From: Planctomycetaceae bacterium
Lineage (GTDB): Bacteria > Planctomycetota > Planctomycetia > Pirellulales > Pirellulaceae
Direction of reading: 5' to 3'
Assembly (NCBI GenBank): GCA_015490875.1
Contig: WFWZ01000219.1
Span: 1 to 36,452 of the forward strand
Length of the DNA: 36,452 nt
The notes below the pieces were generated by a model that was not told where the DNA came from, made no database searches, and was given only the letters and a program-made list of their open reading frames with translations. Shown here piece after piece: positions 16,653-23,913 of this stretch; the first letter of the stretch is position 1, and each line of letters starts with the position of its first letter. Both the position numbers and the translations under genes were made by a program.

Positions 16653-17280
16653 GAACGACTTCCTCCTCGCGCCGCGACGCTCGCTGCGCAAAATGAGGCG
16701 TCCCCGCACCAGCCTTCGACTCCTCGGAAGTTTTGGAACAGGATCCCTCGCACTGGAGTGTCACTTGATTCCACGGCATCTTGGCGATCAGCATGGCCAT
16801 CGGACACGAGTCTGTCACACCCGCGTACACAAGTCCCATTCCCACGAACGCGGGAATGACCAGAAGTGCCGGATGGACAAAGGCCCCCAGCAGTGTACCT
16901 ACAAAAACCATGGTACCCGCGGCGATGCGCACTTGCTGCTCGAGCGACATCGCTTTCTTGCCTCGGACGACATCGTGTCCTTCAGCTTCCCAAGCTTCGG
17001 TGCCACCCACCAGCACATAGCCGTTCTCCAGCCCGCAGCTCTTGAGTTGCCGGCACGCTTGAGTCGCCCGGCGGCCGGTCCGACAGACGATGACGACGGG
17101 AATCGACGAGTCGCATCGCTGCTGGACGAATTCGTTGGGATTAAAGGACTCCAGCGGCACGTTCTTGGCGAACGGGATGTGTTTCTCGCGGTACTCCGCA
17201 GGCGTGCGCACGTCGATCACTTCCATCGTCTCGCCGCGCTCATGCCACTGCATCAACTGCTCAACGGTAATCTCTTTCAT
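16645..17280 (-). CDS. Membrane-anchored rhodanese (YgaP-like, rhodanese + DUF2892)
   Basis: Sulfurtransferase with an N-terminal single rhodanese domain and a C-terminal membrane hairpin. ATG 17280 (MKEITVEQLMQWHERGE) is preferred, with GGGAG 9 bases upstream. The rhodanese domain (1-105) has IDVRTPAEYREKHIPFAKNV and the active loop VIVCRTGRRA with Cys66; the sequence ends the domain with LVGGTEAW. Two transmembrane helices follow (about 118-165, VRIAAGTMVFVGTLLGAFVH and LLVIPAFVGMGLVYAGV) with the family's TDSCPMAMLIAKMPWN stretch. The last 30 residues are charged and unlike E. coli YgaP. It follows the persulfide dioxygenase gene by 85 bp and overlaps the microprotein gene; the three probably form an operon for handling sulfane sulfur. 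Confidence 0.9.
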   Translation of the reverse strand: MKEITVEQLMQWHERGETMEVIDVRTPAEYREKHIPFAKNVPLESFNPNEFVQQRCDSSIPVVIVCRTGRRATQACRQLKSCGLENGYVLVGGTEAWEAEGHDVVRGKKAMSLEQQVRIAAGTMVFVGTLLGAFVHPALLVIPAFVGMGLVYAGVTDSCPMAMLIAKMPWNQVTLQCEGSCSKTSEESKAGAGTPHFAQRASRREEEVVHG

Positions 17281-17365
17281 CTGGAGTCTCCCTCTCACTT
17301 ATGATGATTCCTATTCACTAGCTCTCTCACTGACTCTGCCCGGGTGGCAATCATTCCACCGGCTC

Positions 17366-18784
17366 TCAGGATGTTGCAGCCGCACGTGTCTGGTCTTCTA
17401 CCGGCAGCGATGCGCGAATCCACGCCTGAATGCCACCCACAACGTCGAAGAGGTCGTCTCGCCCAGCCTGCTCGAGCAGACTACAGGCGATCGACGACCG
17501 GTAACCGCTTTGGCAATGTACCGCCAGGGGCTTGTCCGCCGGGATCTCATCCACGCGCTGGCGCAAATGGCTGAGCGGAACATTGAGGCTACCCTCGATA
17601 TGCCCCGCCTGCCACTCTTTTTCTGTACGCACGTCAAGCACCAGGAGATCTTCTCCCTGGCGCAGTTTCTCGGCCAGTGCAGGCGCCGTGATGCGAGCGA
17701 TCGTCCCGATCAGCTCGGGGCGATCTTGCAACGCGGCAATGCCGTCTTTCAGATAGCCCTTCACATGGTCGAAGCCGATTCGGCCCAAACGCATGATCGA
17801 TTCCTCTTCGCGGCCCTCATCAGCGATCACGACGATCGGCCGGTCTTTGTCCAAGATCGTCCCGCACCACGTCGCATAGCGTCCTTCGAGCGGGATGTTG
17901 GTCGAACCCTTCAAATGGGCGCCCGCGAAGTCGACCTGGCGGCGCGTATCGAGGAGCTGCCCACCTTCTTCGGCAATCTTCAGCACTTCGTCCAGCTCGA
18001 GCGGCCGGAGGTTTTGTCGCAGGACCTCGTCCAACACCGGTCGCTCCTTCCGGTTCAAGATCGCGTCATGCACGAAGTAAGCCGGGGCTTCAGGCTGATC
18101 GGCCGTGACCATCCTCCGAAATTCCTCGCGACTCATCGGCTGCAATGCGTAGTTGTATTTCCGCTGCTCGCCAATCGTACTGTACTCGGCATCCCCCAGT
18201 TGCTTGCCGCAAAGCGAGCCGGCTCCGTGCGCGGGATAGACCCGCGTGCTGTCGGGGAGTTGCATCAGTTTTCCGTGCAGCGAGTCATACAGCATGTCGG
18301 CCAACTGGTCGCTGGTGTAGCCGATCGATGCCAACAAGTCTGGCCGTCCGACGTCTCCGATGAACAAGGTGTCCCCCGTGAAAACGGCAAACGGCTCCCG
18401 GTCGCTCTTAGCCAGATCGTACGCCACGATCGAAATGCTTTCGGGGGTGTGCCCCGGCGTCTCGAGCACCTGAAGCCGAACCTTGCCGAACTCGACCGTA
18501 TCCCCGTCCTTGACCGGGACGAAATCGAATTCGGCTTCGGCTCGAGCCCCCAAGTAGATCTTCGCGCCGGCTCGCTCCTTGAGTTCCAAATGGCCGGCGA
18601 CGAAGTCGGCGTGAAAATGCGTGAGAAAGACATAGCGGATCTGAAAGCCGTGCTCACGAGCATCCTCCAGATACTGGTCGACATCCCGTTGCGGGTCGAT
18701 GATGGCGGCCACGCCTGTCTCCTCGTCCGCCACCATGTACGACGCATGAGCCAAACAATTCAGATAGTACCGTTGCAAAAACAT
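17366..18784 (-). CDS. Persulfide dioxygenase (ETHE1-like) fused to two rhodanese domains
   Basis: Metallo-beta-lactamase-fold Fe(II) enzyme that oxidises glutathione or other low-molecular-weight persulfide to sulfite, here joined to rhodaneses that supply or use the sulfane sulfur. ATG 18784 is chosen because AGGAGG lies 8 bases upstream and the sequence MFLQRYYLNCLAHASYMV is the usual family beginning. Dioxygenase domain (1-215): THFHADFVAGH (His56, His58, Asp60), His112 in PGHTPES, Asp138 in FTGDTLFIGDVGRPDL, His186 in YPAHGAGS. Rhodanese 1 (about 262-350) has no active Cys: the loop reads VVIADEGREEES. Rhodanese 2 (about 370-455) keeps it, Cys424 in VHCQSGYRS. 472 residues. It is the first gene of a minus-strand sulfur block. 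Confidence 0.94.
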   Translation of the reverse strand: MFLQRYYLNCLAHASYMVADEETGVAAIIDPQRDVDQYLEDAREHGFQIRYVFLTHFHADFVAGHLELKERAGAKIYLGARAEAEFDFVPVKDGDTVEFGKVRLQVLETPGHTPESISIVAYDLAKSDREPFAVFTGDTLFIGDVGRPDLLASIGYTSDQLADMLYDSLHGKLMQLPDSTRVYPAHGAGSLCGKQLGDAEYSTIGEQRKYNYALQPMSREEFRRMVTADQPEAPAYFVHDAILNRKERPVLDEVLRQNLRPLELDEVLKIAEEGGQLLDTRRQVDFAGAHLKGSTNIPLEGRYATWCGTILDKDRPIVVIADEGREEESIMRLGRIGFDHVKGYLKDGIAALQDRPELIGTIARITAPALAEKLRQGEDLLVLDVRTEKEWQAGHIEGSLNVPLSHLRQRVDEIPADKPLAVHCQSGYRSSIACSLLEQAGRDDLFDVVGGIQAWIRASLPVEDQTRAAATS

Positions 18785-19292
18785 CTCATATGCCTCCTGG
18801 TCCGATGTCATCCCGCCACCGTGGCAGAATCCTGCCTCTCGCAACGAAGCCCGCCAGGTCACTCCCACGCAACCGTTCCGGCCCCGCCTGTGGTCGCTCT
18901 CTTTAAGCAACTGACGTGCCACGATGCCGAAGCGTCCCGGCAGTTCCTCGATTCAGGGTCGTCCATTGCGGTCCCAACGAGCGAGTTTCCAGAAACATTC
19001 TAAAAGAGCGATCAGGCGATGTCATCCACGGGTACGCAGCGCAACCAATTATGAAACAAGGGGTTACATCCGGAACCCCCAGATAGCGCCGTCCAGGTGT
19101 TTCCCAACATGGTGCCGAGACTATTCTTCGTGAGGTAGGTGAAACGCGAGTGGAGACTCGGGCCCGGCAGGCGGTGCCGCACCAGTTCGGTCACCGGAGA
19201 ACTGGTTAGCAACAGCGGCCACTGTTAACCCCGTCCGCCGCAGTCGCACTGCACCCTCCCTCGCTGCGCTCGGCATCTCTATCATCGGAACC
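18785..19292. other. Intergenic region between persulfide dioxygenase and ZIP transporter
   Basis: 508 bp between divergent genes. Short frames cross it but none has a convincing start or protein-like sequence. It holds several hairpins: GGGGTT/AACCCC (19060-19065 with 19074-19079), the 8-bp stem at 19181-19206, and AACAG/CTGTT (19211-19215 with 19222-19226). The promoters of both flanking genes must lie here; I cannot place them with confidence. Confidence 0.5.
19181..19206. promoter_or_regulatory. Perfect hairpin upstream of the ZIP transporter gene
   Basis: ACCAGTTC (19181-19188) pairs perfectly with GAACTGGT (19199-19206) around a 10-base loop that itself contains the palindrome GGTCACC. 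A second small stem follows directly. The position, 87 bp before the start codon, fits an operator or a structured leader. A metal-responsive role is only a guess from the downstream gene. Confidence 0.35.
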
Positions 19293-20216
19293 ATGCACGA
19301 CAGCCCCTTCTGGATCCTGCTCGCCTATTCGCTCCTCGTCTTGGCCGCCTCCTTGGCGGGAGGCTGGATTCCCACCGTATGGCGCTGGAACCATCGGATG
19401 ATGCAGGGCACGATGAGTTTCGTGGGAGGCGTCATGCTGGGGATCGCCCTCCTCCACCTCCTGCCGCACTCGGTGGCCGCTACCGGATCGGCTGACCAAA
19501 CGCACATGGCCGCTCTGCTCGGTCTGGTTACCATCTTCCTGCTCATTCGTGTCTTCCGCGTCCACCAACACCCAAGCTATCCCGACGAGTGCGGCCACGC
19601 GCATGATCCCTCGACAGGTCAGCACTGGCACGACGAACTCGACTCCCCGCTCGTTGTCCCCGCGGCACCGCCGGGAGCCGCTCCCTCGGAGCTGCCACCC
19701 CCTGAGAGCCGTTCCGATGCAAGTCCGTCCCATGGATTGAGCTGGATCGGCCTGTTCGCCGGAATGACCCTCCACACGATGCTCGACGGCGTCGCCCTCG
19801 CCGCCAGCGTTTCCGAGTCCCATGGCTCGCCCGCCGGACTGCCCGGCTTCGGCGCCTTCGTAGCCGTTTTCCTCCACAAACCGCTCGATGCGCTCTCGAT
19901 CACTTCGCTGATGGCCGCCGGCGGCTGGAGTCACCGATGGCAGCGCCGCGTCAACTATCTGTTCGCCCTTTTCTGCCCGGCCACCGCCCTCGCTTTCTAC
20001 CTCGGCGTACCTCTCCTACCTGACTCGACTTGGTATATCGGGCTGGCGCTGGGCTTCTCCGCCGGCGTGTTCCTCTGCATCTCCCTGGCCGACATCCTCC
20101 CGGAGATCCAGTTCCACGCGCACGACCGATTGCTGCTCACCACGCTGCTGATCATCGGCCTGGCCGTAGCGTGGCTGGTGGGCCTGGTCGAGCCGGCCCA
20201 CTTGCATGGGCATTAG
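19293..20216 (+). CDS. ZIP family divalent metal transporter
   Basis: Inner-membrane importer of zinc or related divalent metals, 307 residues. About eight helices are visible: N-terminal SLLVLAASLAGGWIP and GTMSFVGGVMLGIALLHLLP; then a His-rich cytoplasmic loop (VHQHPSYPDECGHAHDP and GQHWHDELD, about 90-118) extended by a Pro/Ala/Ser segment. The metal-site helices carry GMTLHTMLDGVALA (His161, Asp165) and VFLHKPLDALS (His195, Asp199), the two signature motifs. The C-terminal helices include SLADILPEIQFHAHDR and a final LLTTLLIIGLAVAWLVG. No strong ribosome site precedes ATG 19293. The gene stands alone. Confidence 0.93.
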   Translation: MHDSPFWILLAYSLLVLAASLAGGWIPTVWRWNHRMMQGTMSFVGGVMLGIALLHLLPHSVAATGSADQTHMAALLGLVTIFLLIRVFRVHQHPSYPDECGHAHDPSTGQHWHDELDSPLVVPAAPPGAAPSELPPPESRSDASPSHGLSWIGLFAGMTLHTMLDGVALAASVSESHGSPAGLPGFGAFVAVFLHKPLDALSITSLMAAGGWSHRWQRRVNYLFALFCPATALAFYLGVPLLPDSTWYIGLALGFSAGVFLCISLADILPEIQFHAHDRLLLTTLLIIGLAVAWLVGLVEPAHLHGH

Positions 20217-20555
20217 GAATGGTGGTGGGTGGACAGTGGACCTAGCGGGCAAAGTGGACAAAGTGGACAATGACGTACCCGCTCGCCATCCTCATTCTAA
20301 GAAATCCCCTCCGCGCTCTTGGCGGCTCTGCGAGAAACAACTCCTTGGCACCGCGAGTTGAGGAGAACGCAGAGTAGTCAGGCCGGAAGCCTAACGTACG
20401 AAGGCGCTACGGGGACGCTGGCAATCTGGCGAAAGTCTACCGGTTGCGCGGAGTTTCCCGGTCGCAACAGAAAAAATGAGAAAACCGGTCCCTCCGGTTC
20501 GATCCATGGGAGCAGTCCCGGTTTCCCAGCGAAGCAACCGACGCGGAGGATCCAA
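20217..20555. other. Repeat-bearing intergenic region
   Basis: 339 bp with no supported gene. It holds a 9-bp tandem repeat (CAAAGTGGA at 20250-20258 and 20259-20267, with related GTGGAC units around it), a stretch at 20309-20340 (CTCTTGGCGGCTCTGCGAGA) that resembles an interspersed element I recall from planctomycete and related genomes, and a decayed copy of the 29-bp palindromic repeat at 20375-20400. GGAGG at 20545-20549 is the ribosome site of the next gene. Confidence 0.6.
20375..20400 (-). repeat. Decayed copy of the 29-bp palindromic repeat
   Basis: Read on the minus strand this is CGTACGTTAGGCTTCCGGCC followed by TGACTA. It matches the element at 33127-33184 (CGTAGGTCAGGCTTTC... CCTGACGAAA) with several changes and keeps the AGGC/GCCT core pairing. 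It lies in a gene-free region. Confidence 0.55.
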
Positions 20556-21341
20556 ATGATGGCGTCCACAAACCTCAACGCAGCACGAATTGCCCGACTT
20601 CGGCCAGCGGCATGGATGAGCCTGTTTCTGGTCGGCCTGGCAGGGGCGACCGCCGTAGCGCAAGCCCCGCGTCACGCGCCGCCACCCCATTCCCTGTGGA
20701 GTCACTCCGGGAGGAAAGTCCAACCGGTCAGCAGCCATGAGCTGTGGGGAGATGTCTACTGCTCCGGTGGCACCATGTGCTTCCATAACGGCTGCTGTGG
20801 TCCCCTCCACTGTGCTGGCCAAAAGATCCTCCGTGCCCTCGACTGCCTCTTTCCCTGCTCAACCTGCGGTTCGACGGTCGGATGTGACTGCCGCGTTCGG
20901 CGCGTCCGCCCGCGCCACTGCTGCCTCCCGGCGATCCCCAGCGTCCGGTTTCATCCGGTCGACTGCTGCCATCGCGGTGGTTGCGACGATCATCCGATGT
21001 ACCTCGACGAGGCACCCACGTTGATCGAACCCCCGGCGCCCGAACCGACTCGCGATGCTCCTAAGACATCGGCGCAACGATCTCGCCGCCACAGTTCGCC
21101 TCGCGTCGTCCGAAGCCGCCTTCGCCGACAAACGGCCGCCAAGCCAGTCTCGTCCAAGTCGACACGGCAACCCAAGCCGGCCACCTCAAAGCTGCGTCCG
21201 GCCAGCTTCCAGCAACCAGCCAGCATTCGACCGATCGCCACTTCGAACGACACGAGTGACACGAAGGTGTCTTCCACTCGCGAGTCTACTTCGTCGATGG
21301 CGGCTCGACCGAACCCGCTGCGGCCTCAAAAGCAGCACTGA
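20556..21341 (+). CDS. Secreted cysteine-rich protein of unknown function
   Basis: 261 residues from ATG 20556, with GGAGG six bases upstream. A signal peptide is evident (basic RIARLRPAAW, hydrophobic MSLFLVGLAGATAVAQA, cleavage after AQA). Residues 70-145 carry 15 cysteines, many in pairs or short loops (MCFHNGCCGPLHCAG, CLFPCSTCGSTVGCDC, RPRHCCLP, VDCCHRGGCDD). This resembles the small secreted Cys-rich proteins of planctomycete cell surfaces, though I cannot assign a named family. The second half is a basic, Ser/Arg/Lys/Pro-rich tail without visible domains. Its last 56 bases overlap, tail to tail, the end of the PLP-enzyme gene on the other strand. No catalytic motif is visible. Confidence 0.75.
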   Translation: MMASTNLNAARIARLRPAAWMSLFLVGLAGATAVAQAPRHAPPPHSLWSHSGRKVQPVSSHELWGDVYCSGGTMCFHNGCCGPLHCAGQKILRALDCLFPCSTCGSTVGCDCRVRRVRPRHCCLPAIPSVRFHPVDCCHRGGCDDHPMYLDEAPTLIEPPAPEPTRDAPKTSAQRSRRHSSPRVVRSRLRRQTAAKPVSSKSTRQPKPATSKLRPASFQQPASIRPIATSNDTSDTKVSSTRESTSSMAARPNPLRPQKQH

Positions 21342-22461
21342 GATCCTCGCGCAAATCCTCGAACGCTTCCAGGCCCACGGACAGCCGAATCAGGCTGTCC
21401 GTGATGCCATGCGCTCGCCGGGACTCGGGATCGTAACTCGCATGTGACATGGCCGCCGGCAACTCGATCAGCGACTCGACCGCGCCAAGGCTCACTGCCA
21501 ATTGGAAAAGCCGTGTCGATTCGACCAAAACACGAGCCTCCTCCAGACCGCCTCGCCATTCGAAACTCAACATCGCACCGAAAGCGCCATCCATCTGCCG
21601 TCGAGCCACTTCGTGGCCGGGGTGATCGGGCAGACCAGGATAATTCACCGAAGCGACTTGCGGACATTCGGCCAGCCACTGCGCCAGTGCCATGGCCGTG
21701 CGAGACTGTTCGCGGATACGCAGCTCCAGCGTCTTGATGCCTCGAGCCACCAAGAAGCTGTCGAAGGGGCCCAACACGCCGCCGGTCGCGTTCTGCAAGT
21801 AGTAAAGCCGCTCGGCCAACTCGGCGTCTCGCACAACAAGTATCCCGCCGAGGACATCGCTGTGACCACCCAAGTACTTCGTGGCCGAATGCATGACGAT
21901 GTCGGCCCCCAGTTCCAAAGGACGCGTCAGCGCCGGAGTCGCAAACGTGTTGTCCACCGCTAACCAGGCACCATGGGCCTTCGCGATTCTAGCGCACGCC
22001 GCGATGTCGGTGATCGTCATCCGCGGGTTGCCCGGAGATTCGATCCACGCCATTCGCGTGCGATCCTTGAATGCGGCGTCGAACGCGTCGAGGTCCGCGG
22101 CGTCGACCAGTGTCACGTCGATCCCGCAAGGCGCCATGACGTGGTGCAGCAGGCGATAGGTGCCGCCGTAGATGTCCGCTCCCGCGACGACGTGGTCCCC
22201 GGGCTCGAGCAACATCAGCGCTCCATGAATGGCCGCCATTCCCGATGCGTACGCCAGAGCCCGCGTTCCCGATTCCAGCGACGCCATCACTTCCTCGAGT
22301 CCGCTGCGCGTCGGATTGCCGCTTCGACTATAGTCGTACGCCGTCTCCTCGCCGGCTGCCGGCTGCACATACGTCGTCGCCACGTGAATCGGCGGGACAA
22401 CGGCCCCCGTTTCCCGATCGGGACCGCCACCGACATGAATGGCTCGCGTCCGAAATTGCAT
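21286..22461 (-). CDS. Transsulfuration PLP enzyme (cystathionine gamma-synthase/lyase family)
   Basis: Fold-type I PLP enzyme of Cys/Met metabolism, 391 residues, full length. Motifs: YDYSRSGNPTRSGLEEVMAS, YASGMAAIHGALMLL, GADIYGGTYRLL, IESPGNPRMTITDI, VDNTFATPALTRPLELGAD with the PLP-nitrogen Asp170, and the Schiff-base Lys195 in MHSATKYLGGHSD. The C-terminal part ends the active site with SLGAVESLIELPAAMSHA and LIRLSVGLE. Whether it makes or cleaves cystathionine, or lyses homocysteine or methionine, cannot be told from these motifs. GGGAG precedes ATG 22461. It lies 29 bp downstream of a second enzyme of the same superfamily and is probably in one operon with it; its 3' end overlaps the Cys-rich protein gene by 56 bp. 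Confidence 0.92.
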   Translation of the reverse strand: MQFRTRAIHVGGGPDRETGAVVPPIHVATTYVQPAAGEETAYDYSRSGNPTRSGLEEVMASLESGTRALAYASGMAAIHGALMLLEPGDHVVAGADIYGGTYRLLHHVMAPCGIDVTLVDAADLDAFDAAFKDRTRMAWIESPGNPRMTITDIAACARIAKAHGAWLAVDNTFATPALTRPLELGADIVMHSATKYLGGHSDVLGGILVVRDAELAERLYYLQNATGGVLGPFDSFLVARGIKTLELRIREQSRTAMALAQWLAECPQVASVNYPGLPDHPGHEVARRQMDGAFGAMLSFEWRGGLEEARVLVESTRLFQLAVSLGAVESLIELPAAMSHASYDPESRRAHGITDSLIRLSVGLEAFEDLREDLSAAFEAAAGSVEPPSTK

Positions 22462-22490
22462 TCAGGAATCTCCCTTCGCTCCACACCGAT

Positions 22491-23705
22491 TCACGCTTCC
22501 AACGCTTGCTTCAAATCGTCGATCAAGTCGTCGGCGTTTTCGATGCCGCACGCGTAACGAATCATATTGTCCGGGATGCCGTACTCCCTTCGCTGCTCGG
22601 GCGTGCACTCGAAGTAGCTCATCACCAGCGGTTGTTCGATCAGCGATTCAACGCCTCCCAAACTAGGAGCAATACGAGGAATCCGGACTCGGTCGACGAT
22701 CGCCGCCGTCTCCCGCCAGTCGGCGTCCTTCACGAGAAACGTCACCAGTCCGCCGAAACCGCGCATTGTGCGCTGAGCCACGTCGTAGTAGGGATGCGAC
22801 TCGAGCCCCGGATAGTACACTCGTTCCACCCGAGGATGTTGCTCCAAGAAACGAGCCAATGCCAATCCATTGGCATTTTGACGCTCCATCCGCAACTCGA
22901 ACGTCTTCAAGCCTCGCTGCAGCAAGTAGGTGCCGTGTGGATTGGCGATCGCCCCCATGATGCCTCGCAACTTACGAACCGGTTCCATCTTCTCCGAGCT
23001 ACCAATCAACACACCGGCCAACAAATCGTTGTGGCCTCCCAGGTACTTCGTGGCCGAATGCAAGACGAAGTCGACGCCATACTCCAGCGGCCTCACGTTG
23101 TACGGCGTTGCCAGCGTCGCATCGATCAACGTGGCCACGCCGTGACGCCGCCCGATCGCCACAAACCGCTCCAAATCAACGACACTCAAGTGAGGATTCG
23201 TCGGCGATTCACTGACCAACAACCGCGTCTTCGGCGTGATCGCCGCCTCCATCGCCTCGTATTGGCAAGCCGCCACTTGACGCGTCACCACACCAAACCG
23301 ACTCAAGTGACGCACGCAAAACTCGCGACTTCGGTGGTAACACTCGTCGAAGAAGACGACCTCGTCCCCTTGATTCAGCAGCGTCATGAAGAGTCCGACG
23401 ATGGCCGCCATGCCGCTCGCGTATAACACCGCCTCGTCGCCTCCTTCCAACGCCGCCAGTTTCCGCTCCACCGCGACCTCGCCCGGCGTCCCGTACCGAG
23501 CGTATTCGGCCCGCTGCTGGTTTTGCTGGATGTAGTCGATCACCTCCTGCGTCGAACCGAACGAATAAGTCGACGAAAAGACGAGCGGCTCGGCCACGGC
23601 AGACGTCGGCTTCTGCCGCGCCTCCCCCGCATGCACCGCGCGCGTCGACCAACCCGGCTCGCGCCGACTCGGCTCCTTTTCCCCACGACCAGCATTGTTG
23701 GACAT
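22491..23705 (-). CDS. Second transsulfuration-family PLP enzyme (cystathionine gamma-synthase-like)
   Basis: 404 residues of the same superfamily as its neighbour but clearly divergent. Motifs: WSTRAVHAGEARQKPTSAVA, YARYGTPGEVAVERKLAALE, LYASGMAAIVGLFMTLL, DECYHRSREFC, SESPTNPHLSVVDL, LIDATLATPYNVRPLEYGVD with Asp195, and Lys220 in LHSATKYLGGHNDLL. The YARYGTPG box and the FFDECYHRSREF loop recall plant-type cystathionine gamma-synthases. A pair of such genes is what transsulfuration needs: one enzyme to make cystathionine, the other to cleave it. Which one does which is not settled. The first gene of the operon, it is divergent from the beta-propeller gene at 23914 across 208 bp. The start at ATG 23705 has only a weak upstream site. 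Confidence 0.9.
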   Translation of the reverse strand: MSNNAGRGEKEPSRREPGWSTRAVHAGEARQKPTSAVAEPLVFSSTYSFGSTQEVIDYIQQNQQRAEYARYGTPGEVAVERKLAALEGGDEAVLYASGMAAIVGLFMTLLNQGDEVVFFDECYHRSREFCVRHLSRFGVVTRQVAACQYEAMEAAITPKTRLLVSESPTNPHLSVVDLERFVAIGRRHGVATLIDATLATPYNVRPLEYGVDFVLHSATKYLGGHNDLLAGVLIGSSEKMEPVRKLRGIMGAIANPHGTYLLQRGLKTFELRMERQNANGLALARFLEQHPRVERVYYPGLESHPYYDVAQRTMRGFGGLVTFLVKDADWRETAAIVDRVRIPRIAPSLGGVESLIEQPLVMSYFECTPEQRREYGIPDNMIRYACGIENADDLIDDLKQALEA

Positions 23706-23913
23706 CGAAGAACGCTACTCTCTCTTGCGGCGACGCCGATACCCCGTTCGCCGCGCTTAGGAAGGCGGGATCGATCGAACCTCGATCGACTCAGGCATCC
23801 AAGCAGGAAGGAACGAAACCGTGCATTTTACGACTCGCCCCGCTGCGACTCAACCACTAAGATAACTGCGACGCAAGCGATCGACCCCACGGCACTAAAC
23901 GGATTGGTCCGCC

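Noticed and set aside
15469-19003. Two long plus-strand frames opposite the kinase and sulfur genes
   Set aside because: Both run through several unrelated minus-strand genes and their gaps, and their products show no domain structure.
19012-19212. A 66-codon frame between the dioxygenase and ZIP genes
   Set aside because: Weak start, no motifs, and it crosses hairpins that better explain the region as regulatory.
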